A stretch of DNA of 6,585 nt from Desulfobacterales bacterium. Lineage in GTDB: Bacteria; Desulfobacterota; Desulfobacteria; Desulfobacterales; Desulfosalsimonadaceae. Where the stretch lies: positions 1-6,585 of the forward strand of contig SLIE01000164.1 of NCBI GenBank assembly GCA_007135795.1, given 5' to 3'. Of this stretch, positions 1 through 6,584 are shown piece after piece; within the stretch, counting starts at the first letter, position 1, and each line of letters opens with the position of its first letter. The notes below the pieces were generated by a model. It saw only the letters and a list, made by a program, of their open reading frames with translations. It was not told the DNA's origin and did no database searches. A program made the position numbers and the translations under genes.

Positions 1-3
1 CGG

Positions 4-10
4 AAGGGGA
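4..10 (+). promoter_or_regulatory. Probable ribosome binding site of the AddB-like gene
   Basis: A purine run AAGGGGA lies nine bases before the ATG at 20, a good Shine-Dalgarno distance. It favours the first ATG over the in-frame ATG at 29, whose nearest purine run (GGAAGAG) directly abuts it. Only 19 bases precede the gene, so no promoter can be judged. Confidence 0.5.
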
Positions 11-19
11 AAGTGGGTT

Positions 20-2752
20 ATGGAAGAGATGAGGGTGGTTTCGGAGGAGGAGGTTCAGGGGTTGGTGGGGGAGGGGGCGAGCCTTGTGACGGTGAATCGG
101 AGATTGGCGAAGTATGCCATGGATCGGTATAGTTGCAGGCAGATTGAAATGGGGTGCGGGGTTTGGGAAACGCCTGATATATTGTCGTTTGGGGGTTGGG
201 TGGAGAGATGTTTGGAGGAGCGCGCCGTTCGGTTGCGGTTGGATGGCAAAGATGAGTATCCGATGCTTTTGAGTCCGCTGCAGGAGCAAATGGTGTGGGA
301 GCAGTTGATTGAAGATAGTTTGCCTGACAAGACGCTTTTGCACAGGCGGGGGGCCGCGCGAATGGCTCAACAGGCATGGCAGTTGTGCGTGGCGTGGCGG
401 GTTCCGATCAATTCGGGTTCGTTGTGGAATGGTGTTGATTGCGGCGCGTTTGCCATATGGGCGGATGCCTTTGAAGCCAGGTGCAATCTGAATCACTGGT
501 TGGACCGGGCACGATTGGTCGATCTGTTCAAGGATGCCGTTGCCCGGGGAGATGTGGATTTGCCCGGGGTTCTTGTTTTCTCCGGGTTTGATGATTTTCC
601 TCCCCAGGTGGAGGAACTTATCGGCGTTCTTGTTTCAAAAAAAGTAGCGCTTTGTATGCAGGCATTTCCGGTGCGGGCCGGCCGGGGCGTGCGGATCGGC
701 TATCCGGATGACGACCGCGAAATGGAAGCCGCTGCAAAGTGGGCCCGGACAAGGTTGCGCACGAACCCCGGGGATCGTGTCGGTGTTATTGTAAACGGGC
801 TTGGCCAAAAGCGAGATACCGTGTGCCGGGTGTTTGAAGATATCCTTCGTCCTTCTTCCATGGTCTCTTTTGAGTGCGGCAATACACCTGTTTTCAATAT
901 TTCCATGGGGAAACCGCTTTTGGATTACCCGCTTGTGGGAAATGCGCTGTTGATCTTCGATATGGTCCAGGAAGCCCCGGAAATCCAGACCATTGGTGCA
1001 CTTTTGCTTTCCCCTTATATAAGCGGTGCTGAAACGGAATTGTCGCTTCGGGCGCGTGCGGATGTTCGGCTCCGGAAAAGCAAGCAACCCCGGATGTCGG
1101 TAATGCAGATACTGGCAATCATGAAGGGTGGTGGTGGTGGGCATGGTGCCGAAAGGGGGGTGATTTGTCCCCGGATGGTACAATTATTGGAAAGGTTTGA
1201 AGCGCTATGCCTGGATATGCCGGAAAATCAGTCGCTTGCCCAATGGTGCAGAACGTTCTCCCAGCTTCTGGAGACCTTGGGGTGGCCCGGAGAAAAACCT
1301 CTCGATAGTTATGAATATCAGATTTTTATGGCTTTTCAGGAGGTTTTGTCCGGACTTTCAACTGCCGGTGAGGTCACTTCCGGGCTTTCATTTTTCGAGG
1401 CGCAGGATCACCTGAGACGTCTTTTGGAAGAAACCCTGTTTCAACCGGAAACCGAAGATGTCAACCTGCAGATCATGGGGGTGCTGGAAGCCGCAGGTGA
1501 GCAGTTCGATGCCATATGGGTCACCGGCCTGAACGCTGAGGTGTGGCCCCTGCCGCCGGCCCCCAATCCTTTTATTCCGGTCTCTCTTCAAAGAGAGTTA
1601 GGTCTTCCCCATGCTTCGGCAGTCCGGGAACTCGACTTTGCCGGGAAGGTCACTGCACGATTGCTCGCTTCAGCGGACGCGGTTATGACAAGCTATCCCC
1701 TGTTCTCTGGTGATACCCCCCTTTCTCCCAGTGGCTTGATCGAACATCTGCCCGAAGCCGCCAGTGATCCGGCATGTAACGAGGAAATCATTGATTACCG
1801 GCTTGCCCTTGCCGCTTCAGGTGACAAAGAGGATTTTCAGGACGAAAAAGGCGCTCCCCTGAAAGAAGATGATAGGATTGACGGTGGTACCGGGGTGCTG
1901 AAATCCCAATCCGCCTGCCCCTTCAGTGCGTTTGTGAAATATCGTCTAGGTGCAAATCCGCTTGAGTTTCCGGTTTCCGGGTTGGACGGGGCAGACCGGG
2001 GGACGCTTGTCCATAAAGCGCTCGAGGGGGTATGGCAGGTACTTGTAGACCAGGGGCAGCTCGTTTCTCAAACAGAAGAAGCGCTGTCGGATATTGTTTC
2101 CGAATCAGTTGAAAAGGCGATATCGGCCATGTCGAAAGTGCGTCCCCGCACCTTTACCGGCCGGTTTGCCGCAATGGAGACGAAAAGGCTTCACACTCTG
2201 GTGATGCAATGGCTCGAACAGGATTCGGCACGACCGTTTTTCGAAGTGATAAGCAGCGAGAGGCGTTTATCTGTGCAGGTGGGTGGGGTTCGCTTGAATA
2301 CGTTTGTCGATCGGATCGATCGGCTTACAAATAATCAATTGGCAATTATTGATTACAAGACCGGGGATGTGTCCATAAAAGATTGGTTTGAGCAAAGAAT
2401 CGTCGAACCGCAGTTGCCACTTTACGCCCTTGGATTGGAGGGTGTCCCGGCCGGTATTTTTTTTGCCAGGGTCAGGAAGGGCGAGATGAAATATGTGGGA
2501 ATCGCGGATGATGACTCGGTCGTAAACGGGATAGTCGCTGTGGCAGATACGGGTGGTTTGAATGAAACCTTCGGCAATATGGCTGATATCGTCGAATTCT
2601 GGAAGCACAGTCTGGCAGTAATCGCCGCTGAGCTGGCTAGTGGACATGCTTCGGTGTCGCCGGTATCGGTGAATAAAAGCTGTCGTTATTGTCACCTGGG
2701 GCTTGTCTGTCGAATCGATGAGCTGATCGAGCAGGGCCTGGTGACGGTATAA
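20..2752 (+). CDS. AddB-like DNA repair subunit: inactive helicase scaffold with C-terminal PD-(D/E)XK nuclease and Fe-S cysteines (TIGR03623-like 'probable DNA repair protein')
   Basis: Likely the nuclease/scaffold subunit of an AddAB-type end-processing complex acting on double-strand breaks in the cytoplasm. Seen in the 910-residue product: an N-terminal VTVNRRLA block (residues 23-30) and TPDILSFGGW (51-60), GFDDFPPQ (189-196), and FDAIWVTGLNAEVWP (496-510), all blocks I recall from this proteobacterial family. No Walker A motif is present, so it probably does not power translocation. The nuclease domain shows GTLVH (H665), D764 in FVDRID, IIDYKTG (D778, K780) and QLPLY (Q798, Y802). Cysteines C633, C888, C891 and C897 give the C...CX2CX5C pattern that holds a 4Fe-4S cluster in AddB. 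The ATG at 20 is supported by an upstream purine-rich site and by the NRRLA block lying about where the family has it. The frame stays open to the window edge, so a slightly earlier start cannot be excluded. The first 400 bases are unusually G-rich on this strand. Confidence 0.93.
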   Translation: MEEMRVVSEEEVQGLVGEGASLVTVNRRLAKYAMDRYSCRQIEMGCGVWETPDILSFGGWVERCLEERAVRLRLDGKDEYPMLLSPLQEQMVWEQLIEDSLPDKTLLHRRGAARMAQQAWQLCVAWRVPINSGSLWNGVDCGAFAIWADAFEARCNLNHWLDRARLVDLFKDAVARGDVDLPGVLVFSGFDDFPPQVEELIGVLVSKKVALCMQAFPVRAGRGVRIGYPDDDREMEAAAKWARTRLRTNPGDRVGVIVNGLGQKRDTVCRVFEDILRPSSMVSFECGNTPVFNISMGKPLLDYPLVGNALLIFDMVQEAPEIQTIGALLLSPYISGAETELSLRARADVRLRKSKQPRMSVMQILAIMKGGGGGHGAERGVICPRMVQLLERFEALCLDMPENQSLAQWCRTFSQLLETLGWPGEKPLDSYEYQIFMAFQEVLSGLSTAGEVTSGLSFFEAQDHLRRLLEETLFQPETEDVNLQIMGVLEAAGEQFDAIWVTGLNAEVWPLPPAPNPFIPVSLQRELGLPHASAVRELDFAGKVTARLLASADAVMTSYPLFSGDTPLSPSGLIEHLPEAASDPACNEEIIDYRLALAASGDKEDFQDEKGAPLKEDDRIDGGTGVLKSQSACPFSAFVKYRLGANPLEFPVSGLDGADRGTLVHKALEGVWQVLVDQGQLVSQTEEALSDIVSESVEKAISAMSKVRPRTFTGRFAAMETKRLHTLVMQWLEQDSARPFFEVISSERRLSVQVGGVRLNTFVDRIDRLTNNQLAIIDYKTGDVSIKDWFEQRIVEPQLPLYALGLEGVPAGIFFARVRKGEMKYVGIADDDSVVNGIVAVADTGGLNETFGNMADIVEFWKHSLAVIAAELASGHASVSPVSVNKSCRYCHLGLVCRIDELIEQGLVTV

Positions 2753-2755
2753 GAA

Positions 2756-2836
2756 ATGATGATTGGTGGCGTTATGTTGTCAATTGATCTGCCCGGGAAA
2801 GAATCAATAAAAAGGACCAGCAGAACTGATGAGTAA
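2756..2836 (+). other. 26-codon mini-ORF bridging the two large genes (possible translational coupling)
   Basis: An ATG at 2756, three bases after the first gene's stop, opens a 26-codon frame that starts MMIGGVMLSIDL. It ends at TAA 2834-2836, just past the ATG (2829) of the helicase gene. It is charged toward its end and has no motif I recognise. No good Shine-Dalgarno sequence precedes it, so any translation would come from ribosomes re-initiating after the first gene. If translated, it would deliver ribosomes to the helicase start. It may equally be chance, since 76-base gaps often contain such frames. Confidence 0.2.
2811..2816 (+). promoter_or_regulatory. Probable ribosome binding site of the helicase gene
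   Basis: AAAGGA lies twelve bases before the ATG at 2829, slightly far but usable. An in-frame TAA at 2808-2810 rules out an earlier start, so this ATG is the first possible one. The next in-frame ATG (2868) would also retain the helicase motifs, but has no well-spaced ribosome binding site. Confidence 0.55.
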
Positions 2837-5800
2837 CCCGAAGAGAGATGAAAAGGCTCAAGCGGAGATGATAATACCGGATGCCGCGGCAAGAAGAAGC
2901 GCTTTGGATCCGGAGAAATCCTTTATTGTGCAGGCCCCGGCCGGATCAGGAAAAACAGGGTTGCTTATCCAGCGGTACCTGGCACTTCTACCGCACGTGA
3001 CATCACCCGAGGAAATCATCGCCATTACCTTTACACGCAAGGCAGCCGCGGAAATGAAGGAAAGGGTGGTTGATGCTTTGAAGCGTGCCTGGTCGGGTGT
3101 TTTAACGGAAAACCTGAATGCGCACGAACAAATCACAATGGCCCTCGCCCGTAAGGCCGTGGCCCAGGATGCCGCTTACCAATGGGGTATTATTCAAAAT
3201 CCGGCCCGGCTTCGGATTTGTACCATTGATTCGCTTTGTGCCTCTTTGACCCGTCAGATGCCGGTTCTGTCCGGGTTCGGCATGCAGCCGCAAATTGTGG
3301 ATGATGCAAGGCCGCTTTACCGGAAAGCGGCCGAGGCCACGGTAATGGAGCTCGAATCAACCGCATACTGGTCTGATTCAATTGAAGCACTTGTCCGGCA
3401 TCTGGATAACAATATCGGCAAGGTCGAAGTGTTGATCGCGGAAATGCTCTCCCGCCGGGATCAGTGGTTGCGGCATATGCTGGATACAAGCGATATCCGG
3501 TTGCAGCGGGAAAGCCTGGAAAGTACGTTGTGCAAGGTGATTGAAAAAGCCCTGCACCGGGCCCGTCGTACCATGCCGGAGAGGGTTGTTTGCATATTGC
3601 CGGAAATGGCCCGGTTTGCAGCAAAAAATCTCTTTGTACAGTCGCCCGCATCCCCAGTGTGCGCATGCCTTGAGATGAAAGAGATTCCAGAGTGCATCCC
3701 CGTGGAGATGGAGGCCTGGTGTGGGATTGCCGCACTCCTGCTGACCCAGAACGGTACTTTGCGGAAAACGGTTGATAAGCGGACCGGTTTTCCGCCGGGG
3801 CCGGACCCTGAAAATTGGGGAATAGACGATGACCTGGACAAGAATGCATATAAGGAGAAAAAAGCCGAATTCAAGACACTCCTCTTGGAAATTGCCGGGT
3901 GCGAAGAATTTGCCGCATCGCTGGATGCCGTGCGTCAATTGCCCGCCCCCTATTATACCGAGGATCAGTGGGACCTGGTGGAAGCACTCTTTGAGATTTT
4001 AAAGCTTTCAGTTGCGCATCTGCAACTTGTTTTTGAGAAACACGGCAGTGTCGATTTTACGGAAATATCGCTTCGGGCGGAAACCGCCCTTGGACATGCG
4101 GAAGCACCGACCGATCTTGCCCTGATGCTCGATTACGGTATCCATCACATTCTGGTGGATGAGTTTCAGGATACCAGTATCAGTCAGTTTGAACTTCTTT
4201 TGCGCCTGACCACCGGCTGGACCCCCGGCGATGCAAAGACCTTTTTTGCCGTTGGCGATCCCATGCAATCGATCTACAGTTTCCGGGAAGCTGAAGTCGG
4301 TCTTTTTCTAAAGGCTTGGGAAGTTGGGCTTGGGCCGCATCTCCCCCTTGAAAAACTGACGCTTTCCGCCAACTTCCGGTCCGACAAGGGAATCGTGGAT
4401 TGGGTTAATGGCACGTTTGCCCGGGTCTTTCCGGAAAAGTCCGACCCGGAGACGGGAGCGGTCTCTTATTCGCTTTCCGAGGCCGTTCATCCAGAGGGCG
4501 ATTTTCCTGCAGTTCGGATACATCCGGTTATCGAGGGTAATGATCTGATGGCGGCGGAAAAGGTGGTTGAGTGCATATTGTCGGCCCGTACCGAGATTCC
4601 GGAAGGAAAAATCGCGGTGCTGGTTCGCAGTCGCCCCCATTTAAAAAAAATTCTCCCCGCACTCAGGGCGGCGGGTATTCATTATAAGGCAGTGGAAATT
4701 GATTCGCTGGGACAACGACCGGTGATACGGGATCTGATGTCGATTGTCAGGGCTTTGTCTCATCCGGCAGACCGCGTGGCCTGGCTCGCCTTGTTGCGCG
4801 GGCCCTGGTGCGGACTTAGCCTTGAGGACCTGTTTATATTGGCGGGGAATGACCACGAAGAAACGATTTATGACCTTGTATGTGATCCCCAACGACGATC
4901 CGTGATGTCACCAGATGGTCAAAAACGGCTTGAGCGGATACTTCCGGTCTTGAACCGGGCAATGGATAGGCGCGCCCGCATCTCCTTTCGGCAGTTGGTG
5001 GAAAAAATCTGGACAATGTTGGGTGGACCGGCCTGCGTCAGTGAAACGGACGTTTGCAATGGGATGGGGTTTCTCGATTTTCTGGAAAAGAAAATCGGTT
5101 ATGGGGTTTTGAGTGACTATCAGAGTTTTGAAAACGAAGTGACGGGCTTGTTCTCCCGCCCTGATCCTGACCCCGACGAACAGTTGCAGGTCATGACCAT
5201 CCACAAGGCCAAGGGGTTGCAATTTGAAACAGTGATTATCCCGGGGCTTGAAAAAACAACGCGTGGGGATGCCGAGAAACTCCTGCTCTGGCAGGAAACC
5301 ACGGATTCCGGGGCGTCCGCGGCAGGATTGCTCCTTGCCCCCATCGCTGAAACCGGAACCGGTGACGATCCCACATACCGCTTTATTAAAAATCTGCACA
5401 GAGAAAAAGCTGAGCATGAGATCAGGCGGTTGATCTATGTTGCCGCAACCCGTGCCAAAAACAGACTCGACCTGGTCGGGTGTGCCGGAAATAGCAAATC
5501 AGGGATGCCGACCGCCCCCCCCAGACGTTCGCTCTTGTTTTCACTGTGGCCGGCGGTGGAGACTCTGTTTTGCGAGGCTAATTCGGCAAACGTGCAACCA
5601 TTGGCATCAGGCCTTGGTCCGGATAACCTCCAGGATGAGGGTGTTCCGAGAATTATTCCATATATTTCAAGGCTTTCTGGCCAGTGGACGGCACCGCCAA
5701 TACCCGGAGATGTCAGTGTTCAGCGATCACGGACAAGCCGGGTAATTGATGTAACCCGTGAAGGAAATTTAAGGTTTGACTGGGCCGGTATGAACGTTCG

Positions 5801-6323
5801 CATATCCGGTACGGTTATCCACAAATGGCTGCGAATTATCTGTGAAACGGGTGTTGAAAACTGGGACCTATCCCGGGTACACCGGGTTTCCGGAAAAATC
5901 AGGTCTGATCTGGTACGTCTCGGCATGGAACAAAATGGCATTGACAATGCTGAAACCATGGTCGTATCCGCTCTCAGTGCAACACTTGCAGATCATACGG
6001 GCCGCTGGCTGTTATCGCCGCACCATGAAGGAAAATGCGAATACCCCCTGTCCGGTTTGGTCGATAACGAGATGATTTATATCGTGATAGATCGAACTTT
6101 CATCGATGAAGACGCAATAACCTGGATCGTGGATTATAAAAGCGGCATTCACGGCGGCGGTGGGCTTGAAGACTTCATGGAACAGGAACGGCTGCGCTAC
6201 GAAAAACAGACAGCGCTTTACGCGACACTGATGAAAAAAAAGAATCCGGGCCACCGAATCCGGCGAGCCCTTTATTTCCCGATGTTTTCAGGATGGTCCC
6301 CCTGGTCGGGGTTCTGGGCATAG
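2829..6323 (+). CDS. AddA/RecB-like UvrD-type (SF1A) helicase with C-terminal PD-(D/E)XK nuclease
   Basis: ATP-driven DNA translocase and nuclease, expected to be the motor subunit partnering the AddB-like protein encoded just upstream. The 1164 residues carry the full SF1A set in order: Walker A APAGSGKT (36-43, K42), Ia AITFTRKAAAEM (65-76), TIDSLC (132-137), motif II VDEFQDTS (443-450), III VGDPMQSIYSFRE (475-487), IV ANFRS (514-518), V TIHKAKGLQFE (790-800), and VI RRLIYVAATRAK (866-877, R875). A RecB-family nuclease follows: GTVIH (H998), D1088 in VIDRT, VDYKSG (D1102, K1104) and QTALY (Q1127, Y1131), ending in the family-like ALYFPMFSGW. Both active sites look intact. About 165 residues (roughly 270-435) between motif Ia and II form the usual accessory insertion. 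The glutamine expected in the Q motif appears replaced (DAAAR, 18-22). A slippery A-run near the 3' end is described under findings. Databases may label it UvrD helicase or exodeoxyribonuclease V beta. Confidence 0.96.
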   Translation: MSNPKRDEKAQAEMIIPDAAARRSALDPEKSFIVQAPAGSGKTGLLIQRYLALLPHVTSPEEIIAITFTRKAAAEMKERVVDALKRAWSGVLTENLNAHEQITMALARKAVAQDAAYQWGIIQNPARLRICTIDSLCASLTRQMPVLSGFGMQPQIVDDARPLYRKAAEATVMELESTAYWSDSIEALVRHLDNNIGKVEVLIAEMLSRRDQWLRHMLDTSDIRLQRESLESTLCKVIEKALHRARRTMPERVVCILPEMARFAAKNLFVQSPASPVCACLEMKEIPECIPVEMEAWCGIAALLLTQNGTLRKTVDKRTGFPPGPDPENWGIDDDLDKNAYKEKKAEFKTLLLEIAGCEEFAASLDAVRQLPAPYYTEDQWDLVEALFEILKLSVAHLQLVFEKHGSVDFTEISLRAETALGHAEAPTDLALMLDYGIHHILVDEFQDTSISQFELLLRLTTGWTPGDAKTFFAVGDPMQSIYSFREAEVGLFLKAWEVGLGPHLPLEKLTLSANFRSDKGIVDWVNGTFARVFPEKSDPETGAVSYSLSEAVHPEGDFPAVRIHPVIEGNDLMAAEKVVECILSARTEIPEGKIAVLVRSRPHLKKILPALRAAGIHYKAVEIDSLGQRPVIRDLMSIVRALSHPADRVAWLALLRGPWCGLSLEDLFILAGNDHEETIYDLVCDPQRRSVMSPDGQKRLERILPVLNRAMDRRARISFRQLVEKIWTMLGGPACVSETDVCNGMGFLDFLEKKIGYGVLSDYQSFENEVTGLFSRPDPDPDEQLQVMTIHKAKGLQFETVIIPGLEKTTRGDAEKLLLWQETTDSGASAAGLLLAPIAETGTGDDPTYRFIKNLHREKAEHEIRRLIYVAATRAKNRLDLVGCAGNSKSGMPTAPPRRSLLFSLWPAVETLFCEANSANVQPLASGLGPDNLQDEGVPRIIPYISRLSGQWTAPPIPGDVSVQRSRTSRVIDVTREGNLRFDWAGMNVRISGTVIHKWLRIICETGVENWDLSRVHRVSGKIRSDLVRLGMEQNGIDNAETMVVSALSATLADHTGRWLLSPHHEGKCEYPLSGLVDNEMIYIVIDRTFIDEDAITWIVDYKSGIHGGGGLEDFMEQERLRYEKQTALYATLMKKKNPGHRIRRALYFPMFSGWSPWSGFWA
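3310..3332 (+). repeat. Perfect 9-bp inverted repeat inside the helicase gene
   Basis: GGCCGCTTT at 3310-3318 and AAAGCGGCC at 3324-3332 are perfect reverse complements around a five-base loop ACCGG. It lies in coding sequence about 480 bases into the gene, encodes RPLYRKAAEA-type residues and is not followed by a T-tract, so it is not an intrinsic terminator. It could form a stable mRNA hairpin. Confidence 0.6.
6236..6242 (+). other. Possible -1 ribosomal frameshift site (A AAA AAG)
   Basis: In the helicase reading frame the bases read A|AAA|AAG, codons for K1136-K1138, the same heptamer as the programmed frameshift of E. coli dnaX. Five bases downstream, 6248-6270 can fold into a GC-rich hairpin (GGGC with GCCC and CCG with CGG, one mismatch and one bulge). 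I see no upstream internal Shine-Dalgarno sequence. The -1 frame runs 39 codons to a TAG at 6359-6361. Chance is a real alternative. Confidence 0.25.
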
Positions 6324-6325
6324 CG

Positions 6326-6354
6326 GTTGTAGAGACGCTGTCGGTTGTTTTGCA
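6326..6354. repeat. Probable decayed partial copy of the palindromic element
   Basis: GTTGTAGAGAC at 6326-6336 is repeated exactly at 6355-6365, where the first intact element begins. The following bases, ending GGTTGTTTTGCA, resemble the element's loop region (TTTGTTTGGAA). The stretch therefore looks like an element that has lost most of its palindromic arms. It begins three bases after the helicase stop codon. Confidence 0.4.
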
Positions 6355-6357
6355 GTT

Positions 6358-6417
6358 GTAGAGACAAGGCATGCCTTGTCTTTGTTTGGAAATAGACAAG
6401 GCATGCCTTGTCTCTAC
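6358..6417. repeat. 60-bp nested palindromic element, copy 1
   Basis: Two perfect 24-bp inverted arms (6358-6381 and 6394-6417) flank a 12-base spacer TTGTTTGGAAAT. Each arm contains the perfect 20-bp palindrome AGACAAGGCATGCCTTGTCT (6362-6381 and 6394-6413) plus an outer GTAG/CTAC tip. The element can thus fold as one 24-bp hairpin or as two 8-bp hairpins with CATG loops. It resembles the dispersed GTAGAGAC...GTCTCTAC palindromes I recall from several bacterial phyla, which may be REP- or MITE-like. It sits 34 bases after the helicase stop and could also stall or end transcription, although no T-tract follows. No encoded transposase is in the window. Confidence 0.9.
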
Positions 6418-6524
6418 GTGTAACGTATAGCGGAGGGTATCGTGTAATTTATTCTGTATCAAGTGACTGCAATAAGAGGGTCACGGGGAGGGGGAAGGTC
6501 AAGAGATAAACGGTTTGGTCGTTT
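6418..6524. other. Spacer between the two palindromic elements
   Basis: This is non-coding sequence with no gene, promoter or RNA I can support. Its later half contains a purine-rich run (GGGGAGGGGGAAGG, 6485-6498). It shows no similarity to the palindromes on either side. Confidence 0.6.
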
Positions 6525-6584
6525 GTAGAGACAAGGCACGCCTTGTCTTTGTTTGGAAATAGACAAGGCATGCCTTGTCTCTAC
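6525..6584. repeat. 60-bp nested palindromic element, copy 2
   Basis: This copy has the same length, orientation and 12-base spacer as the copy at 6358-6417, and differs at one base only: C at 6539 in place of T at 6372. Arms are 6525-6548 and 6561-6584. The shared base G after each copy (6418, 6585) may belong to the element, but the window ends there. The flanks of the two copies are unrelated, which points to separate insertion or copying of a defined unit. Both copies read in the same direction as judged by the asymmetric spacer. Confidence 0.9.

Noticed and set aside
3..32. Possible end of an upstream gene, a frame closing at TGA 30-32 and overlapping the first ATG
   Set aside because: Only ten codons are visible, too few to distinguish a real gene tail from chance.
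18..377. Proline-rich minus-strand open frame of 119 codons
   Set aside because: It is the mirror of the G-rich coding strand of the AddB-like gene; it has no ribosome site, no domain, and overlaps conserved family blocks on the plus strand.
635..1183. Minus-strand open frame of 182 codons
   Set aside because: It lies entirely opposite the first gene, and its low-information sequence has no recognisable motif. The longer minus-strand frames at 3190-3849, 3378-3938 and 4908-5417 are rejected for the same reason opposite the helicase gene.
2308..2322. Doubled CGATCG motif (CGATCG GAT CGATCG)
   Set aside because: It is explained by the conserved VDRIDR residues of the nuclease active site and their codons.
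4640..4649. In-phase slippery sequence T|TTA|AAA followed by more A in the helicase gene
   Set aside because: The -1 frame stops about 14 codons later and would remove motifs V and VI and the nuclease; I found no convincing downstream hairpin at the right distance.
6358..6417. Intrinsic terminator of the operon
   Set aside because: The hairpin is strong, but neither the long nor the short fold is followed by a T-tract. A role in ending transcription is possible but not shown.
6175..6462. Minus-strand frame of 95 codons covering the repeats
   Set aside because: It runs through a palindromic repeat and the end of the helicase gene, whose conserved C-terminus is on the other strand.
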